This document shows, in pieces, positions 37,318-45,898 of a stretch of 64,000 nucleotides of DNA. Each line of letters begins with the position of its first letter. The stretch's first letter is position 1. Source of the stretch: an uncultured Marvinbryantia sp. (GTDB taxonomy: Bacteria; Bacillota; Clostridia; Lachnospirales; Lachnospiraceae). The notes below the pieces were generated by a model. It had not been told where the DNA came from. It saw only the letters and a list, made by a program, of their open reading frames with translations, and did not search any database. Location: positions 1 to 64,000 of the forward strand of contig CANRIR010000008.1 in the NCBI GenBank assembly GCA_947630735.1, given 5' to 3'. The position numbers were made by a program, and so were the translations under genes.

Positions 37318-38802
37318 TTATGCAAACGGGTTCTCGGTCGGATAGCGGTCGTTCTTCGGACGGTTGTAGCCGATCTCGTTCACGTCCACGCCGATGTACT
37401 TGAACACTTCGTAGAGCGCCTTGCCGTGATGGCCGAACGCCACCGCGCCGTGGTGCGGGAAGTTGCCCTCGATGAGAACGTGGCGGTAGAACCTGCCCAT
37501 CTCCGGGATAGCGAAAATGCCGATGCCGCCGAAGGAGCGGGTCGCAACCGGAAGCACCTCGCCGTTGGCGATGTAGGCGCGCAGCTTGTTGTCCGCCGTG
37601 CTCTGCAGACGGAAGAACGTGATGTCGCCCGGCACGATGTCGCCCTCCAGGGTACCCTGGGTAACCTCCTCCGGAAGGGATCTCGCCATGATCAGCTGGT
37701 ACTTCATGTTGCAGAAGGACAGCTTCTTGGAGCTGGTGTTGCCGCAGTGGAATCCCATGAAGGTATCCTTGTGCGTATAGTTGAACTTGCCCTCAATGTC
37801 CTCTTTGTAAATATCAGCCGGAACGGAATTGTTGATGTCAAGCAGGGTCACGATATCGTTGCTCACGCAGGTGCCGATGAACTCGGACAGCGCGCCGTAG
37901 ATGTCCACCTCGCAGGACACCGGGATGCCGCGGCCCGTCAGGCGGCTGTTCACATAGCAGGGAACAAAGCCGAACTGGGTCTGGAACGCCGGCCAGCATT
38001 TGCCCGCGATGGCCACATATTTGCGGTAGCCCTTGTGATCCTCGATCCAGTCGAGCAGGGTCAGCTCGTACTGGGCCAGCTTCGCCAGGATCTCCGGCTT
38101 CTTGTTGCCCTCGCCGAGCTCCGCTTCCATATCCTTTACCACATCGGGGATGCGCTTGTCGCCCTCATGCTTGTTGAACGCCTCGAACAGGTCGAGCTCG
38201 GAGTTCTCCTCGATCTCCACGCCCAGGTTGTAGAGCTGCTTGATCGGCGCGTTGCAGGCAAGGAAGTTCAGCGGACGCGGCCCGAAGCTGATGATCTTCA
38301 GATCTTTCAACGCGACGATGGCGCGCGCGATGGGAACGAACTCCTCGATCATATCCGCGCACTCCTCGGCCGTGCCCACCGGGTACTCCGGGATGTAGGC
38401 GCGGATGTTGCGCAGCTTCAGGTTGTAGCTCGCGTTCAGCATACCGCAGTACGCGTCGCCGCGGCCCTGGATCAGGTTGTTTCCGGACTCCTCGGCTGCC
38501 GCCACAAACATGGACGGGCCGTCAAAATGCTTTGCGAGCAGGGTCTCGGAGATTTCCGGACCGAAGTTGCCCAGGTAGACCACCAGCGCGTTGCAGCCGG
38601 CTTTCTTGATATCCTCGAGGGCCTGCACCATGTGGATCTCGCTCTCCACGATGCAGATGGGACATTCGTAAATGTTCTTCGCGTCATATTTTGCCTTGTA
38701 GGCCTCCACAAGGGCTTTTCTCCTGTTCACGGACAGGGACTCCGGGAAGCAGTCGCGGCTCACCGCAACGATTCCGATCTTTACTTCTGGCATGTTCATC
38801 AT
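37318..38802 (-). CDS. L-fucose/L-arabinose isomerase-family protein
   Basis: A 494-residue sugar isomerase of the FucI/AraA fold. Recognisable segments are VVYLGNFGPEISETLLAKHFDG, FVAAAEESGNNLIQGRGDAYCG and GFVPCYVNSRLTGRGIPVSCEVDIYGALSEF (metal-binding Glu/Asp). The exact substrate is not set by similarity; the position next to xylB and DUF4867, together with the XylR operator, makes a pentose such as D-arabinose, L-arabinose or D-xylose more likely than fucose (inference). I place the start at ATG 38802, ten nt after GGAGG. No classic xylA lies in the window. The operon ends at the terminator 37280-37305. Confidence 0.88.
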   Translation of the reverse strand: MMNMPEVKIGIVAVSRDCFPESLSVNRRKALVEAYKAKYDAKNIYECPICIVESEIHMVQALEDIKKAGCNALVVYLGNFGPEISETLLAKHFDGPSMFVAAAEESGNNLIQGRGDAYCGMLNASYNLKLRNIRAYIPEYPVGTAEECADMIEEFVPIARAIVALKDLKIISFGPRPLNFLACNAPIKQLYNLGVEIEENSELDLFEAFNKHEGDKRIPDVVKDMEAELGEGNKKPEILAKLAQYELTLLDWIEDHKGYRKYVAIAGKCWPAFQTQFGFVPCYVNSRLTGRGIPVSCEVDIYGALSEFIGTCVSNDIVTLLDINNSVPADIYKEDIEGKFNYTHKDTFMGFHCGNTSSKKLSFCNMKYQLIMARSLPEEVTQGTLEGDIVPGDITFFRLQSTADNKLRAYIANGEVLPVATRSFGGIGIFAIPEMGRFYRHVLIEGNFPHHGAVAFGHHGKALYEVFKYIGVDVNEIGYNRPKNDRYPTENPFA

Positions 38803-38898
38803 TTTCAAAAATCCTCCTTCTCATTTTATAACAAAATACCGGCCACGGTATTCATTATCCGGCTCACAGGCCCCGCTTTTCGCGATCCCGCGTCCTTT

Positions 38899-39516
38899 TT
38901 ACACTTCCAGATTCTCACCTTTAAGCCCCACGAACGCGCCGTCCGCGCCAAGCCCGGACTCCTCGTGGGCGATGAGCCATTTATTCTTTGCCGTCAGAAG
39001 CCTGTCGTCCGGCAGCTTGCCTGCCAGTGCGGGCGGCTCCGTGTTTGTGCCCCCGGGCAGCACGATCACCACGCGGAAACCCTTGTCGCCGATGCTGCAC
39101 GGCGCATAGTGCAGCGTCGTCGCGTACACCTCGATCACCGCCCCCGCCGGTATCTCAAAGGCCTCCATCTTGGACGTGTCGTATGTAAGATCGTCCTCGA
39201 TGTCCTGCTCGGAGCCGAGGATCAGGATCGCGCCGTCCAGGGCGATGTTGATCTCGGAATCCCGGTGGAACTCCACGGCGTTCAGCTTGTGGTTGTTCCC
39301 GTTGCAGTAGCCGATCTGGATCGGCATGCCGCCGTAGATGCTGTCGCGGATGAGATCGTGCTCCGCGCACGCCTCAAGCCCCGGATCGGACGCCACATAG
39401 ACCACATCGTCGGGCTGCGGCGTCTGCGCCAGACGCTTCAAAAGATCCGGCACTTCCAGCTTCAGCACGCGCCCGTATCTGCGGAACGCGCTGTCCGTAA
39501 TGCTCTTAACCTGCAT
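38899..39516 (-). CDS. DUF4867-type cupin-like protein
   Basis: A 205-residue protein of unknown function. It is recognised by SEINIALDGAILILGSEQDIEDDLTYDTSKMEAF and YATTLHYAPC, a double-stranded beta-helix (cupin-like) pattern with two acidic strands. DUF4867 proteins are found next to xylulokinase and fucose/arabinose isomerase genes in Clostridia (family knowledge), suggesting a mutarotase- or isomerase-like helper for a pentose. ATG 39516 follows GGAGG with 8 nt spacing. First gene of the operon DUF4867-isomerase, with the XylR operator 36-58 bp upstream. Confidence 0.85.
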   Translation of the reverse strand: MQVKSITDSAFRRYGRVLKLEVPDLLKRLAQTPQPDDVVYVASDPGLEACAEHDLIRDSIYGGMPIQIGYCNGNNHKLNAVEFHRDSEINIALDGAILILGSEQDIEDDLTYDTSKMEAFEIPAGAVIEVYATTLHYAPCSIGDKGFRVVIVLPGGTNTEPPALAGKLPDDRLLTAKNKWLIAHEESGLGADGAFVGLKGENLEV

Positions 39517-39551
39517 GTGTAAAACCTCCTCCATAAAAATTGATCGCAACT

Positions 39552-39574
39552 ATTAGTTTACTATCTAAACTAAT
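39552..39574. promoter_or_regulatory. XylR-type operator palindrome
   Basis: Perfect 9-bp arms ATTAGTTTA (39552-39560) and TAAACTAAT (39566-39574) with a 5-nt spacer. They match the TTAGTTT...AAACTAA core of operators bound by ROK-type XylR in Firmicutes. It lies between the divergent DUF4867-isomerase operon and the ROK repressor gene, overlaps the -35 of the repressor promoter, and can control both directions. Confidence 0.85.
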
Positions 39575-39585
39575 TGTGATATACT
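39557..39585 (+). promoter_or_regulatory. Promoter of the ROK repressor gene, overlapped by the operator
   Basis: TTTACT (39557-39562), 17 nt, TATACT (39580-39585). The -35 box lies inside the palindrome, so the protein should repress its own gene. Confidence 0.6.
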
Positions 39586-39633
39586 TATCATAACGCGAAC
39601 CGTATACTTTTGCAAGGAAAATTTGGAGGAATT

Positions 39634-40770
39634 ATGCTTACCGGCAGCCAGGAACTGATCCGCGACATCAACACCCAATCCGTCATCCAGACCGTCATCG
39701 CCGACGGCGCTATCTCGCGCGCCGCCATCGCGTCGCGCCTCGGCCTGACCAAGGCCACGGTCTCGGCCATCGTGCAGGTGCTGCTGGACCGCGGCATCCT
39801 GCTGGAGACGGGCAGCGGCGACACCCGCAAGGGACGCAAGCCCATCCTGCTGCAGATCAACAAACACTGCGGCTATGTGATCTCGGTCAACCTTGCCTCC
39901 GATACGGTCACCATGGTGACGGCAAACCTGATGGGCGGCGACTGCCGCGTCCGGCAGTTCGCGAACCCCGGCAGCGACGGCGAACTGCTCGGCCTGCTCA
40001 TCCGGCACATCGACGAGGCGTGCGCCGAGTGGCCGTCCGAGAGCCGCTACGGCCTTCTGGGCATCGCCCTGGGCATCCACGGCGTGGTGCACCACAACAA
40101 GATCATGTTCCTGCCCTACGCCTCCTTCCAGAAAGTGGACTTCGTGTCCATCTTAGGGGAGCGCTACCGGGTGCCGGTGCTCATGGAGAACGAGGCCAAC
40201 CTGTCCGTGCTGGGTGAGTGGGCCCACTGCCACACCACCAACGAGATGCTCTACATCAGCGTCCACTCCGGCATCGGCGTGGGCATCATCATGCGCAACC
40301 AGCTGGTCAAGGGGAAGAACGGGTACGCGGGCGAGTTCGGCCACACCATCATCGAGATCGACGGCCGGCCCTGCCCCTGCGGCAACCGGGGCTGCCTGGA
40401 GCAGTACGCCTCGGAGCGCGCGCTTTTCGCGGAGCTCTCGGATAAAAAAGGCATCCCCGTCACGGCGGAAGTCTTCGGGGAGCTCTTCCGCCAAAAGGAT
40501 CCCGAGGCCGCGGACGCCATGCGGCGCTTTGTGAAATACATGGCCGTGGGCATCAACAACCTGCTGAACACCTTCAACCCGGACATCATCGTGCTGAACA
40601 GCTCTCTCACCATGTACCACGCAGGCCTGTGCCGGGAGATCGAGGCGGAGCTGCACAACAACATGAAGCGCTACTGCCACCTGGTCCCCTCGGCCCTGCA
40701 GGACATGTCCGTGCTGCTTGGCGGCGTGTACCTCATCCGCAACCGGTTCCTCTACCCGCGGATGCAGTGA
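39634..40770 (+). CDS. xylR: ROK-family xylose repressor
   Basis: A 378-residue regulator. The N-terminal winged helix (residues about 18-60: ISRAAIASRLGLTKATVSAIVQVLLDRG) is followed by a ROK sugar-kinase-like domain with the zinc motif CPCGNRGCLE (247-256) and MENEANLSVLGEW. The operator next to it has the XylR core, so the effector is most likely D-xylose or a related pentose. ATG 39634 follows GGAGG closely; an in-frame TTG at 39610 lacks a site. Two genes follow in the same direction: the receiver protein (50 bp later) and the GGDEF protein. Confidence 0.88.
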   Translation: MLTGSQELIRDINTQSVIQTVIADGAISRAAIASRLGLTKATVSAIVQVLLDRGILLETGSGDTRKGRKPILLQINKHCGYVISVNLASDTVTMVTANLMGGDCRVRQFANPGSDGELLGLLIRHIDEACAEWPSESRYGLLGIALGIHGVVHHNKIMFLPYASFQKVDFVSILGERYRVPVLMENEANLSVLGEWAHCHTTNEMLYISVHSGIGVGIIMRNQLVKGKNGYAGEFGHTIIEIDGRPCPCGNRGCLEQYASERALFAELSDKKGIPVTAEVFGELFRQKDPEAADAMRRFVKYMAVGINNLLNTFNPDIIVLNSSLTMYHAGLCREIEAELHNNMKRYCHLVPSALQDMSVLLGGVYLIRNRFLYPRMQ

Positions 40771-40820
40771 ACCTTCCGGTTCCGGTTTTTCATCCTGACA
40801 GCTTAACAAGGAGCGGTCCC

Positions 40821-41759
40821 ATGTATAAGATCTTACTCGCAGATAACGAAGGTGTGGTGCTGGACTCCCTCATCCATCTCATCAACAGCCGGCTGGGGGA
40901 ATCCTGCGATATCCGCACGGCCAAAACGGCGCGCTACACGCGCGTCCTGGCGCGCAAATTCATCCCGGACATCGCCGTCATCAACGTGCAGATGCCCGGC
41001 ATGCACGGCTTTGACGTGGTGCGGGAGATCCGCTCCTACCACATCCGGTGCGTGTTTCTGACCGTGTCCTCCTACAAGAAGGCCTCCTTCCGCTCGGAAG
41101 TGGAAAATCTGCACATCCTCGCACATCTCGTCAAACCCCTCTCCCGGGAAAAGATCCTCCCGGCCCTGGACGAAGCGGTGCACGTCGTCTCCCACATCCA
41201 CAAAATGCAGGAGCAGAACCAGCATATCCAGGAAAAGTTTGACCAGGCGGTCCCCCTGCTGGAGCAGGGGCTGATCAGCCAATTCTTTTTCCCCGAAAAC
41301 ACGGAGGAGAATCTGGCCCAGTACACGGCTTTTCTGAATATCCCGCAGACCTGCGGCAGGCTGGTCTCCCTCGCCTTCGGGGAGGCCCCGGATGCCGCCG
41401 GGCAGAACACGCGCGCACAGAAAGATATGCGGGATGCTTCAGATGACGGACTGTCAGAGGACGCGCTCCAGAACCGCATCGGCTCCTCCGTCCGCCTTCA
41501 GCGGGACTACAGAAAATTCCGGGAAGTGCTGCGCGAACATTTCCCCCTCGCCCTGGCGGGGCCCGTCATGGGCAATCACATCCTCTTTCTGCTGCCCTGC
41601 TGGAAAGAAGAGACCGCCCGGGAGCGCGCCGAATTTTCCAGGTCCCTCGCGCAGCTTCTGGAAGCCCTGGAGGACGCTTTCGAAAACCTCACTTTTCTGT
41701 CTTCTTACAGCCCTGTCGGCCCGCTTTCCAGGCTTCGTCCGCCGGTTTCGAAAGTTTAA
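40821..41759 (+). CDS. Degenerate YesN-type receiver protein without output domain
   Basis: A 312-residue protein that aligns without gaps at the start to the complete YesN-type regulator at 55103-56698. The phospho-acceptor Asp55 of that protein is Asn55 here (INVQMPG), and the Asp9 of the acidic pocket is Asn9 (LLADNEG); Lys105 is kept. After the receiver comes the linker region (QNQHIQEKFDQAVPLLEQG) and part of the sensory region, but the sequence stops at about residue 312, where the paralogue continues for 220 residues including the AraC-type DNA-binding domain. AAGGAG precedes ATG 40821. It may be a phosphorylation-independent partner or a decaying gene. Confidence 0.8.
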   Translation: MYKILLADNEGVVLDSLIHLINSRLGESCDIRTAKTARYTRVLARKFIPDIAVINVQMPGMHGFDVVREIRSYHIRCVFLTVSSYKKASFRSEVENLHILAHLVKPLSREKILPALDEAVHVVSHIHKMQEQNQHIQEKFDQAVPLLEQGLISQFFFPENTEENLAQYTAFLNIPQTCGRLVSLAFGEAPDAAGQNTRAQKDMRDASDDGLSEDALQNRIGSSVRLQRDYRKFREVLREHFPLALAGPVMGNHILFLLPCWKEETARERAEFSRSLAQLLEALEDAFENLTFLSSYSPVGPLSRLRPPVSKV

Positions 41760-41903
41760 GAAAATTTTTGGGATTTTTTTGCATTTATTTCGAAAATACC
41801 GATACCCTTTTTCCATGGAATGTGCTATACTGATTTCGATTACAAAAAATTCATTCATACCCGGTTTTTCAGGCCGGACACGGATTTCAAGAGGTATCGG
41901 AAT

Positions 41904-44213
41904 ATGGAAAAAGCGAATGCAAAACTCAACGTGGGTTTTTTAGTGAGCGGCATCATGGACGGCTTCACGCAGTCTGTGGCCCAGGGCGTCATCCACGCCG
42001 CAAAAAAAGCGGACATCAATCTCGTCATGATCCCCTGCAAATATCTGGACCGGGATCTGTCCCAGAACCCGGAGATCATGTATGAATACCAGTACAACAC
42101 GATGATCTCCTACGCGCGCAGAGACAATCTGGACGCGGTGCTTGTGATGGCGGACTGCATCGGCTGCCACACCACCAGAAGCCGCGTGCTGGAAGTGCTG
42201 AGCGAATACCGCGGCATGCCGTGCGTGCTCATCGCCTCCCGGATAGAGGGGTACGTGGGCGTCTCCTACGACAACTTCAACGGCATCAAAGAGGGGCTTA
42301 CCTATCTGCTGCGCGAGCTGCACTGCACAAAATTCGCCATGGTGGGCGGCCCGGACGACAATTCCGACGCCTTCGAGCGCAAGCAGGCTTTCATCAGCGT
42401 GCTGGAGCAGAACGGCATCACGCTCTCGGAGCGCAACTTCTCCACCGGCAACCTGTCGCGGTGGTCCGAGGAGGCCTTCCGCCAGATCCTGGACAACAAC
42501 CCGGATGCGGAGGCCATCTTCTGCGTGAACGACGAAACCGCCCTCGGGCTCTACGATGAGATGAAAAAGCGCGGGCTGGTTCCCGGAAAAGACATCTATG
42601 TGTTCGGCTACGACAACACGCTCCCGGCGTCCAAGGCCAAGCCCTCCCTCTCCTCCATCTGGGCGGATTCCGCCAAAATGGGCGTGGAGGCGGTAAACCT
42701 CCTTCTGGAAATGTGTCAGGGCAAAGAGGTGTCCAGCAAAGTTCTGCCCGCCTCCTTTGTAAAGCGCGATTCCTTCGGGGCCGAAATTCCCGCGCAGGCG
42801 GACGACGGCGCGCGGCAGCTTACCAGAAACGACATCGAGGCCGCCTTCGACGCCATCTTCTACCGCTGCAAGAACGAGCTCTCCGGCGAGCAGATGGAAA
42901 AGATCCACACGCCGTTTTCCGCCATGCTGGAAAAGATCCTGCTCCTCAACGACCGTAAGGAGACAGACCCCGCCCTGTGCGACGAGATCCTGGGCCACAT
43001 GGACGATTTCTTCAGCAGCGGCGCCCTGCAGTTCGGCGACATCGACATGACCATGATGCTCCTGCAGAGGCTTTACAATATGGTAACCGCAAACCCCGCG
43101 CACGCGGAATACGTCCGCTCCAACAACCTTGTCACGGCCGTGTACCGGAAAGTGACCAACGCCATGGACACCCATTTCCTCGCCATGCAGGAGGACGAAC
43201 AGGCGGACAGCTACAACATCAAGCTGTTTGTGCAGGACACCATGCAGTTCCGCACGGGCAAGGACCAGAGCTACCGCACGCTCCTGAAGCGCCTGTCCTG
43301 GCTGAACATCCAGAACGCATATATCTACGTGTTCGAGCGGGCCATCATCCACCTGGACAAAGAGCACTTCACGCTGCCCAGGTATATCTTCCTGAAGGCC
43401 ATGTTAAAGGACGGCAAGGCGGTCAGCCTTCCCGCGGACGCCCAGCGGAAGCGCATCCAGGAGCTGTTCTGCAACGAGGAGATCGGCTCAGAGCTCTACT
43501 CTATGGTGCTCCTCCCGCTGTTCAGCAACGAGACCATCTTCGGCGTGCTGCTGTGCGACATGACCGACCAGCTCTTTGAAAACGGGGAGTTCCTCTCCAA
43601 CCAGTTAAGCTCCGCCGTGAAGATGATCCAGCTCTTAAACGAGAACGAGAAGATCCAGGATCAGCTGGAGCAGAGCCTGATCACCCTGCGGGAGAACAAC
43701 ATCGAGCTGGATAATCTCTCCAAGTCCGACATGCTGACCGGCATCCTGAACCGGCGAGGCTTCTACGCGGCCGCGGAGGACTATCTGGAGGACGCCAGGA
43801 AGCAGCGCAAGTCCACCCTCACCATCTACGTGGATATGGACAACCTGAAGATCATCAACGACCGCTACGGCCACGAGGAGGGCGACTACTCCCTGCGGCT
43901 CATCGGGCAGATCTTAAAAGAGACCGTGAACGGCTGCGGCATCGCCGGGCGCATCGGCGGCGACGAGTTCGCCTGCGTGATGGAGCAGGACGGCGAGGAC
44001 GACGGACAGATCGTCCAGGAGGAGATCCAGTCCAAGTTCCGCTTCCACAACGCCAACAGCGACAAGCCCTACAACGTCACGGTGTCCATCGGCATCTACG
44101 TGCGAAAGCCCGTGGAACAGACTTCCCTGGGCGACGCCCTCTCCCTGGCGGATGAAAAACTCTATCTCGCAAAGCGCAACCGCCTGAAAATTGTGGACAA
44201 AGCCGCCATGTAA
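41904..44213 (+). CDS. Cytoplasmic LacI-like sensor fused to GGDEF diguanylate cyclase
   Basis: A 769-residue protein with no signal peptide or membrane segment. Residues about 8-300 resemble the ligand-binding part of LacI/GalR regulators (LNVGFLVSGIMDGFTQSVAQ, AIFCVNDETALGLYDEMKKRG, GYDNTLPASKAKPSLSSIW) but lack the DNA-binding helix. The middle (to about 590) contains helical and GAF-like sequence (LYSMVLLPLFSNETIFGVLLCD). The C-terminal GGDEF domain has SDMLTGILNRRG, VDMDNLKIINDRYG and an intact GGDEF at about 685-689; the RxxD product-inhibition site is absent. It should make cyclic di-GMP in response to a small molecule, probably a sugar. AAGAGG precedes ATG 41904. Same direction as xylR and the receiver protein. 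Confidence 0.88.
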   Translation: MEKANAKLNVGFLVSGIMDGFTQSVAQGVIHAAKKADINLVMIPCKYLDRDLSQNPEIMYEYQYNTMISYARRDNLDAVLVMADCIGCHTTRSRVLEVLSEYRGMPCVLIASRIEGYVGVSYDNFNGIKEGLTYLLRELHCTKFAMVGGPDDNSDAFERKQAFISVLEQNGITLSERNFSTGNLSRWSEEAFRQILDNNPDAEAIFCVNDETALGLYDEMKKRGLVPGKDIYVFGYDNTLPASKAKPSLSSIWADSAKMGVEAVNLLLEMCQGKEVSSKVLPASFVKRDSFGAEIPAQADDGARQLTRNDIEAAFDAIFYRCKNELSGEQMEKIHTPFSAMLEKILLLNDRKETDPALCDEILGHMDDFFSSGALQFGDIDMTMMLLQRLYNMVTANPAHAEYVRSNNLVTAVYRKVTNAMDTHFLAMQEDEQADSYNIKLFVQDTMQFRTGKDQSYRTLLKRLSWLNIQNAYIYVFERAIIHLDKEHFTLPRYIFLKAMLKDGKAVSLPADAQRKRIQELFCNEEIGSELYSMVLLPLFSNETIFGVLLCDMTDQLFENGEFLSNQLSSAVKMIQLLNENEKIQDQLEQSLITLRENNIELDNLSKSDMLTGILNRRGFYAAAEDYLEDARKQRKSTLTIYVDMDNLKIINDRYGHEEGDYSLRLIGQILKETVNGCGIAGRIGGDEFACVMEQDGEDDGQIVQEEIQSKFRFHNANSDKPYNVTVSIGIYVRKPVEQTSLGDALSLADEKLYLAKRNRLKIVDKAAM

Positions 44214-44255
44214 GGGGCAGATCTATTTTCCTATATTTCCCATGGAGGTACCGCC

Positions 44256-45731
44256 ATGAACGAGACCAGAAAAGCGCTGGATCAGAAGCGCGCCCCCGTA
44301 TACGAGGCCCTGCAGACCTTCCGCCAGATGCGCGTGGTCCCTTTTGACGTGCCCGGCCACAAGCGCGGGAGAGGGAACCCGGAGCTCGCGGCGTTTCTGG
44401 GCGACAGATGCGTCAGCATAGACGTCAACAGCATGAAACCGCTGGACAACCTGTGCCATCCCATTTCGATCATCAAAGAGGCTGAGCTTCTGGCCGCCGA
44501 GGCCTTCGGCGCGGCTCATGCCTTTTTTATGGTGGGAGGGACCACCAGCTCCGTGCAGAGCATGATCCTGTCCACCTGCAAGCGCGGCGACAAGATCATC
44601 CTGCCGCGCAACGTGCACCGCAGCGTCATCAACGCGCTGGTGCTGTGCGGGGCCGTGCCCGTGTATGTGAACCCCGAGGTAAACCAGAGGCTCGGCATCT
44701 CCCTGGGCATGCGGCGGGAGCAGGTGGAAAAAGCCATCCGCGAAAATCCGGACGCGGTGGCCGTGCTGGTAAACAATCCCACCTACTACGGCGTCTGCAG
44801 CGATATCCGCGCCATCACGGACATGGCGCACAGAGCGGGCATGTACTGCCTGGCGGACGAGGCTCACGGCACCCACTTTTATTTTGGAGAGAACATGCCT
44901 GTCACCGCCATGGAGGCGGGCGCGGACATGGCCGCGGTGTCCATGCACAAGAGCGGCGGCAGCCTCACGCAGTCCAGCCTGCTGCTGACCGGGCCGCGCA
45001 TCAACCCCGGCCATGTGCAGCAGATCATAAACCTCACGCAGACCACCTCCGGAAGCTATCTTCTGATGTCCAGCCTGGACATCAGCCGGCGCAACCTGGC
45101 CCTGCGCGGCAGGGAAGTCTTCGCGAAGGTGACCAGCATGGCGGAGTACGCCCGCGAGGAGATCAACGCCATCGGCGGCTACTACGCCTTCGGAAAAGAA
45201 CTGATCGACAAAAATTCCATCTTCGACTTCGACCCCACCAAGCTGAGCATCCACACCCGGGACATCGGGCTGGCCGGGATCGAGGTGTACGACATTCTGC
45301 GCGACGACTACGACATCCAGATCGAGTTTGGCGACATCGGCAACATCCTGGCCTACCTCTCCATCGGCGACCGGCCGCAGGAGCTGGAGCGCCTGGTCAG
45401 CGCCCTCGCGGAGATCCGGCGCAGATATCAGGCCGACCCCAGCGGGCTTCTAAGCCAGGAATACATCGACCCGCAGGTGGTCACCAGCCCGCAGGAAGCC
45501 TTCTACGCGCCCAAAAAGAGCGTTCCCCTGCGGGAGAGCGCGGGCTGCGTCTGCAGCGAATTTGTCATGTGCTACCCGCCCGGCATCCCCATCCTGGCCC
45601 CGGGCGAGCGCATCACCCACGATATCCTGGACTACATTGAGTACGCCAAGGTAAAGGGCTGCTCCATGACAGGGCCCGAGGACCCCGACATCCTGAACTT
45701 AAATGTGATGGTACAAAGGCCGGAGGCCTGA
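44256..45731 (+). CDS. speA: Orn/Lys/Arg decarboxylase family, likely arginine decarboxylase
   Basis: A 491-residue PLP enzyme of the aspartate-aminotransferase fold, the short type like Bacillus SpeA. SMHKSGG holds the PLP-binding Lys232, DEAHG (201-205) the PLP-stacking Asp/His, and the C-terminal domain SAGCVCSEFVMCYPPGIPILAPG is conserved. With agmatinase next door, arginine is the most likely substrate (agmatine product), although lysine or ornithine use cannot be excluded. GGAGG precedes the ATG. First gene of a five-gene polyamine operon on the plus strand; a 54-bp tandem repeat follows it. Confidence 0.9.
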   Translation: MNETRKALDQKRAPVYEALQTFRQMRVVPFDVPGHKRGRGNPELAAFLGDRCVSIDVNSMKPLDNLCHPISIIKEAELLAAEAFGAAHAFFMVGGTTSSVQSMILSTCKRGDKIILPRNVHRSVINALVLCGAVPVYVNPEVNQRLGISLGMRREQVEKAIRENPDAVAVLVNNPTYYGVCSDIRAITDMAHRAGMYCLADEAHGTHFYFGENMPVTAMEAGADMAAVSMHKSGGSLTQSSLLLTGPRINPGHVQQIINLTQTTSGSYLLMSSLDISRRNLALRGREVFAKVTSMAEYAREEINAIGGYYAFGKELIDKNSIFDFDPTKLSIHTRDIGLAGIEVYDILRDDYDIQIEFGDIGNILAYLSIGDRPQELERLVSALAEIRRRYQADPSGLLSQEYIDPQVVTSPQEAFYAPKKSVPLRESAGCVCSEFVMCYPPGIPILAPGERITHDILDYIEYAKVKGCSMTGPEDPDILNLNVMVQRPEA

Positions 45732-45753
45732 ATCTCCGGCGCGGCGGCACGAA

Positions 45754-45870
45754 AGACTTCCGAACGTCTTGCGGGCCGCTTTGGCATAAAGAAAAACGCG
45801 GCGCAGAAGACCTCCGAACGTCTTGCGGGCCGCTCTGGCATAAAGAAAAACGCGGCGCAGAAGACCCCTG
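45754..45870 (+). repeat. 54-bp tandem repeat downstream of the decarboxylase gene
   Basis: Units 45754-45807 and 45808-45861 differ at very few positions; a partial third starts at 45862. They lie between the decarboxylase stop and the speE ribosome site. The segment AAGAC...GTCTT in each unit can fold into a short hairpin. Confidence 0.88.
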
Positions 45871-45898
45871 CCCCGATATGAGGAAGGAGTAACGAAAA

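Noticed and set aside
37426-39522. A 698-codon plus-strand open frame across the isomerase and DUF4867 genes
   Set aside because: It is the antisense shadow of two well-supported genes, crosses their spacer and has no ribosome site of its own.
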